Shown one piece after another: positions 6,602 through 9,160 of a stretch of 9,160 nt of DNA (positions are counted from its first letter, which is position 1; each line of letters opens with the position of its first letter). The notes below the pieces were generated by a model, which was given only the letters and a program-made list of their open reading frames with translations, was not told the DNA's origin and did no database searches. This DNA is from Actinomycetota bacterium. Lineage in GTDB: Bacteria > Actinomycetota > Acidimicrobiia > Acidimicrobiales > Ilumatobacteraceae. Made by a program: the position numbers and the translations under genes. The DNA lies in NCBI GenBank assembly GCA_010024485.1, contig RGGX01000041.1, forward strand, positions 1 to 9,160. The letters run 5' to 3'.

Positions 6602-7354
6602 GTGGCAGGCTCATCCTCGACCCGAAAAGCAGCCAAACTCGCGAACCGCTCCGGGGGGCGCAGCGTCCGCATGCAGAGCGGATCGATCTTCCCGATCGCG
6701 ATCATGGCCGTCATCGTCCTCGGCGTCGCCTCGATCGTCTACTCCCGCCAGACCGTCCCATCGGCTGACGACTCCCCGCCCACCATCAACGACCACTGGC
6801 ACATGGCCTACGGGTTCAACATCTGCGGAGAGTGGTACCAGCTCGAGGGTGACCTCGAGGACCGCAACGCGGCCGGCAACTTCGTCAACACCAAGTTCCT
6901 CCAGACCGGCATCCACTCGCACAACGACGGTGTCATCCACTGGCACCCCTACACCTCGCGGGCCGTCGGCAGCCGCGCCGATCTGGGCGTCTTCCTCGAG
7001 ACCTACGAGGTGGAGCTCACCAACGACGCGCTCCGCTTCCCCGACAGCCAGTTCGACGGAGCCGACTACGTCGAGGGAGAGACGACCTGCAACGGCGAGG
7101 ACGCCGAACTCTCCGTCGTGGTCTGGGAGAACTTCACCGACACCGACGACGGCGACCGCTACATCGCCGAGATGAACGACATCCGCGTCTCCAACGACCA
7201 GATGGTGTTCGCCATCGCCTTCGTTCCGCGCGGTGACTCCGTGTCGATGCCGCCGTGGGCCTCGCGCCTCCCCGAACTCGGGGCCATCGACTCCGGAGTG
7301 GTCATCCCCGACGAGGTCAGCGACGTGACCGTCGACGGCGACTCCGACGACTGA
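6602..7354 (+). CDS. Membrane-anchored protein of unknown function with three His-x-His pairs
   Basis: I cannot name this 250-residue protein. Residues 1-28 are basic (TRKAAKLANRSGGRSVR), about 29-47 form one hydrophobic helix (FPIAIMAVIVLGVASIVY), and the remainder is predicted to face outward by the positive-inside rule. The outer domain has DHWH (64-67), GIHSH (103-107) and VIHWH (111-115), so His65/67, His105/107 and His113/115 could bind a metal. Cys75 and Cys163 could form a disulfide. From memory, the layout HWH, then GIHSHNDGVIHWHP, then a LGVF strand resembles exported actinobacterial and archaeal proteins of unknown role. That likeness is unchecked. The tail is acidic. GTG 6602 keeps the basic pre-membrane segment but has no ribosome binding site; an in-frame ATG at 6671 (Met24) has a G-run 12 bases upstream and would still keep the helix. 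The stop overlaps the next ATG by one base. Confidence 0.85.
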   Translation: MAGSSSTRKAAKLANRSGGRSVRMQSGSIFPIAIMAVIVLGVASIVYSRQTVPSADDSPPTINDHWHMAYGFNICGEWYQLEGDLEDRNAAGNFVNTKFLQTGIHSHNDGVIHWHPYTSRAVGSRADLGVFLETYEVELTNDALRFPDSQFDGADYVEGETTCNGEDAELSVVVWENFTDTDDGDRYIAEMNDIRVSNDQMVFAIAFVPRGDSVSMPPWASRLPELGAIDSGVVIPDEVSDVTVDGDSDD

Positions 7355-8325
7355 TGCACGCCGTCGTCCTCGTCGGCGGCTTCGGCACCCGGCTGCGGCC
7401 CCTCACCAACGAGGTGCCCAAGCCCATGCTCCCCATCGGCAACGTCCCGATGATCGTCCGACTCGCCGAACGCCTCGGCGAGGGAGGGGTCACCGACATC
7501 GTGCTCGCCCTCGGGTTCCGCCCCGACGCCTTCCGGGAGGCCTTCCCCGGGGATCGAGTCGGCGACGTCCGGATGCACTACGCCGTCGAACCCGAACCCC
7601 TCGACACCGCCGGAGCCATCGCCTTCGCCGCCCGCGCCAGCGGGATCGACTCGACGTTCGTCGTCGCCAACGGCGACATCGTGACCGACCTCGACATCGC
7701 CGGACTCGTCGATGCGCACCACCGACTCGGTGTCGACGCCACCATCCACCTCACCCCGGTCGACGACCCCAGCGCCTACGGCGTCGTCGAGACCGACGCG
7801 GCGGGTCGCGTGAGCCGATTCATCGAGAAACCCTCACCCGGTGAGACCGACAGCGATCTCATCAACGGGGGCACCTACGTGCTCGAACCCGCCGTGCTCG
7901 ACCTCATCGAACCCGATCGTCGGGTATCGGTCGAGCGTGAGACCTTCCCGACCCTCGTCGCCGACGGTCGGCTTGCCGGCCACCCCACCGACGACCGTTG
8001 GATCGACACCGGCCGGCCCGAGACCTACCTCGAGGCCAACCTCGACCTCGCCGACCGTGCCGACGCGATCCACCCCGAGGCCAGCATCGCCGCAACCGCG
8101 AGCATCGAGCACAGCATCATCGGCGCCGGCGCCCGCATCGACGGCGAGGTACACCGCAGCGTGGTGCTCCCCGGTGCCTCCATCGCGGCTGGAGCCACGG
8201 TGAGGTCGTCGCTGGTGTGGGGTCACGTCCCCGCCGACGCCACCCTCGACAGCTGCGTCATCGGCGAGGGCGCTGAGGTCCCCGCCGGAGACCATCGCGG
8301 TCTGCGCCTGCCGGAGCCCGGATGA
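7354..8325 (+). CDS. Sugar-1-phosphate nucleotidyltransferase (mannose-1-phosphate guanylyltransferase-like)
   Basis: Makes an NDP-sugar from a sugar-1-phosphate and an NTP in the cytosol. The 323 residues include the nucleotide loop VGGFGTRLRPLTNEVPKPML (7-26), the metal-binding Asp108 in ANGDI, FIEKP (156-160), INGGTYVLEP (170-179), VERETFP (193-199) and WIDTGRPETYLEAN (216-229). A C-terminal left-handed beta-helix of hexapeptide repeats spans about 235-312. The VERETFP and WIDTGRPETYLEAN forms are closest to GDP-mannose pyrophosphorylase-type enzymes rather than RmlA, so a second activated sugar is likely. The base and the sugar cannot be settled by eye. Compared with the rmlA-type protein at 1-750, the helix is shorter and different. 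The start lies in a TGATG overlap with no clear ribosome binding site, so it probably depends on coupling. The stop overlaps the next start (ATGA, 8322-8325). Confidence 0.93.
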   Translation: MHAVVLVGGFGTRLRPLTNEVPKPMLPIGNVPMIVRLAERLGEGGVTDIVLALGFRPDAFREAFPGDRVGDVRMHYAVEPEPLDTAGAIAFAARASGIDSTFVVANGDIVTDLDIAGLVDAHHRLGVDATIHLTPVDDPSAYGVVETDAAGRVSRFIEKPSPGETDSDLINGGTYVLEPAVLDLIEPDRRVSVERETFPTLVADGRLAGHPTDDRWIDTGRPETYLEANLDLADRADAIHPEASIAATASIEHSIIGAGARIDGEVHRSVVLPGASIAAGATVRSSLVWGHVPADATLDSCVIGEGAEVPAGDHRGLRLPEPG

Positions 8326-9160
8326 CCCCCCGGACGATCGCGGTCGTCGGTGGAGCGGGATTCGTCGGTTCCCACCTGGTCGACCGACTCCTGGTGGACG
8401 GCCACCGGGTACGGGTCGCCGACGACCTTTCGACCGGCAGCCTCGCCAACCTCGCCGACGCGCGCCACGTCGACGGCGACCTCACCTTCGACCACCTCGA
8501 CATCTCCGCCCCGGAGGGCGGCGCCTGGCTCGCCCGCCACCGACCGGAGGTCATCGTCCACCTCGCCGCCGTGCCGCGGCGGGTGACACGCCCCACCGAT
8601 TACGCCGAGGCCTGGGCCCGCACCCTCGCCGTCATCGACGGCGCCCGGCACCACGGGGCGCGGAAGGTGGTCGTCGCCCTTCCCGCCTCGACCATCAGCG
8701 GTCAGCCCCGCGCCAAAGACCTCCCGCTCAAGGAGGCCGACCCCCAGCCCCGCGGCGCGACCGGTGTGCTCGCTCGCACCGTCATCGACACCCTCGAACA
8801 CGCCCGAGCCCGACACGCCGTCGAGTTCACCGCCCTCGCCCTCGGCTCGGTCTACGGTCCGCGCCAACGTCCCAGCGACGGCCTCGTGGCCGCGTTCATC
8901 GGCGCCCTCAGCGCCGGCCGCCCGCCGACGATCACCGGCGACGGCCGACAGTCGCGCGACCTCATCCACGTCGACGACGTCGCCGAGGCGCTCAACTCGG
9001 CGACCAGCCGCGGCGACGGACTCGTGATCAACGTCGGCACCGGCCACGCCACCCGAGTGTCCGACCTGTGGGAGATGATCGCCCCCGACGGTCCCGAACC
9101 GGTCAAGGTCCCGGCGCGGCCCGACGAACTGACCCGACTCGCGCTCTCGACCGCACGGGC
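8322..9160 (+). CDS. NAD-dependent epimerase/dehydratase-like protein lacking the YxxxK catalytic pair (3' partial)
   Basis: Extended short-chain dehydrogenase of the sugar epimerase/dehydratase type. It is open to the window's end, with 279 whole codons visible out of the usual 300-330. GGAG at 8313-8316 precedes the ATG. The NAD-binding loop VVGGAGFVGSH (8-18), Asp34-Asp35 with STGSLANL (37-44), VHLAAV (79-84), GSVYGPRQRP (175-184) and GDGRQSRDLIHVDDVAEA (206-223) all match the family. The active site does not. The usual PYGVSK reads ATGVLA (146-151), so Tyr is Thr147 and Lys is Ala151. The preceding serine-rich strand reads ALPASTISG (119-127) where S-S-x-x-V-Y-G is expected. The reading frame is clean on both sides, so this is not a visible frameshift. 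It may be a pseudoenzyme that binds nucleotide sugar, a partner of the adjacent nucleotidyltransferase, or an enzyme with a changed mechanism. Confidence 0.88.
   Translation, partial: MTPRTIAVVGGAGFVGSHLVDRLLVDGHRVRVADDLSTGSLANLADARHVDGDLTFDHLDISAPEGGAWLARHRPEVIVHLAAVPRRVTRPTDYAEAWARTLAVIDGARHHGARKVVVALPASTISGQPRAKDLPLKEADPQPRGATGVLARTVIDTLEHARARHAVEFTALALGSVYGPRQRPSDGLVAAFIGALSAGRPPTITGDGRQSRDLIHVDDVAEALNSATSRGDGLVINVGTGHATRVSDLWEMIAPDGPEPVKVPARPDELTRLALSTAR

Noticed and set aside
6670..6705. Repeated GATC/GATCG words as an inverted repeat or operator
   Set aside because: They fall in the coding region for the membrane helix, where Ile (ATC) and Arg/Ser codons naturally give GATC-like words. 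No symmetrical arms of useful length were found.
8740..8800. Frameshift as the cause of the missing YxxxK in the epimerase-like protein
   Set aside because: The other two forward frames across this stretch give Arg-rich or His-rich translations without a YxxxK, and motifs before and after are in the same frame, so a local frameshift does not explain the change.

Overview
The window is a dense, one-directional stretch of ten protein genes, all on the + strand, from a bacterium of clearly high G+C content. Third codon positions are almost always C or G, and GTC, CTC, CGC and GCC codons dominate. That codon use, the long-form glucose-1-phosphate thymidylyltransferase and the overall style point to the Actinomycetota, perhaps the class Acidimicrobiia. 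This lineage call is inference from style and was not checked by a search. No RNA gene, CRISPR array, insertion sequence, integrase or obvious terminator was seen, and no stretch longer than 21 bases lies between genes.

Bases 1-3159 hold a complete dTDP-L-rhamnose pathway except for the missing 5' end of the first gene: rmlA long form (1-750, partial), rmlC (772-1338), rmlB (1346-2305) and rmlD (2305-3159). Together they turn glucose-1-phosphate and dTTP into dTDP-L-rhamnose. RmlC is unusual: it keeps the His/Tyr/Asp catalytic residues but has replaced the Arg and Lys that normally sit around the substrate.

Bases 3164-6590 hold three glycosyltransferases in a row. Two are classic GT4 enzymes with an EX7E motif. 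The third is WbuB-like and lacks that motif. They probably build a rhamnose-containing surface polysaccharide or glycolipid.

Bases 6602-7354 encode an uncharacterised protein with one N-terminal membrane anchor and an outward-facing domain carrying three His-x-His pairs and two cysteines. It is the best candidate here for something undescribed. Its GTG start has no clear ribosome binding site, but a TANNNT box lies just upstream, so it may have its own leaderless transcript.

Bases 7354-8325 encode a second sugar nucleotidyltransferase, resembling mannose-1-phosphate guanylyltransferases, with a left-handed beta-helix tail. Bases 8322-9160 encode the start of a protein of the extended short-chain dehydrogenase (sugar epimerase) family that keeps the NAD-binding loop but has lost the catalytic Tyr-x-x-x-Lys pair.

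Neighbouring genes overlap by 1 or 4 bases at five junctions (TGATG or ATGA) and are 4 to 21 bases apart at the other four, so the whole window reads as one translationally coupled operon for making activated sugars and joining them. The lipid-carrier priming transferase, flippase, polymerase and exporter expected for such a locus are not in the window.
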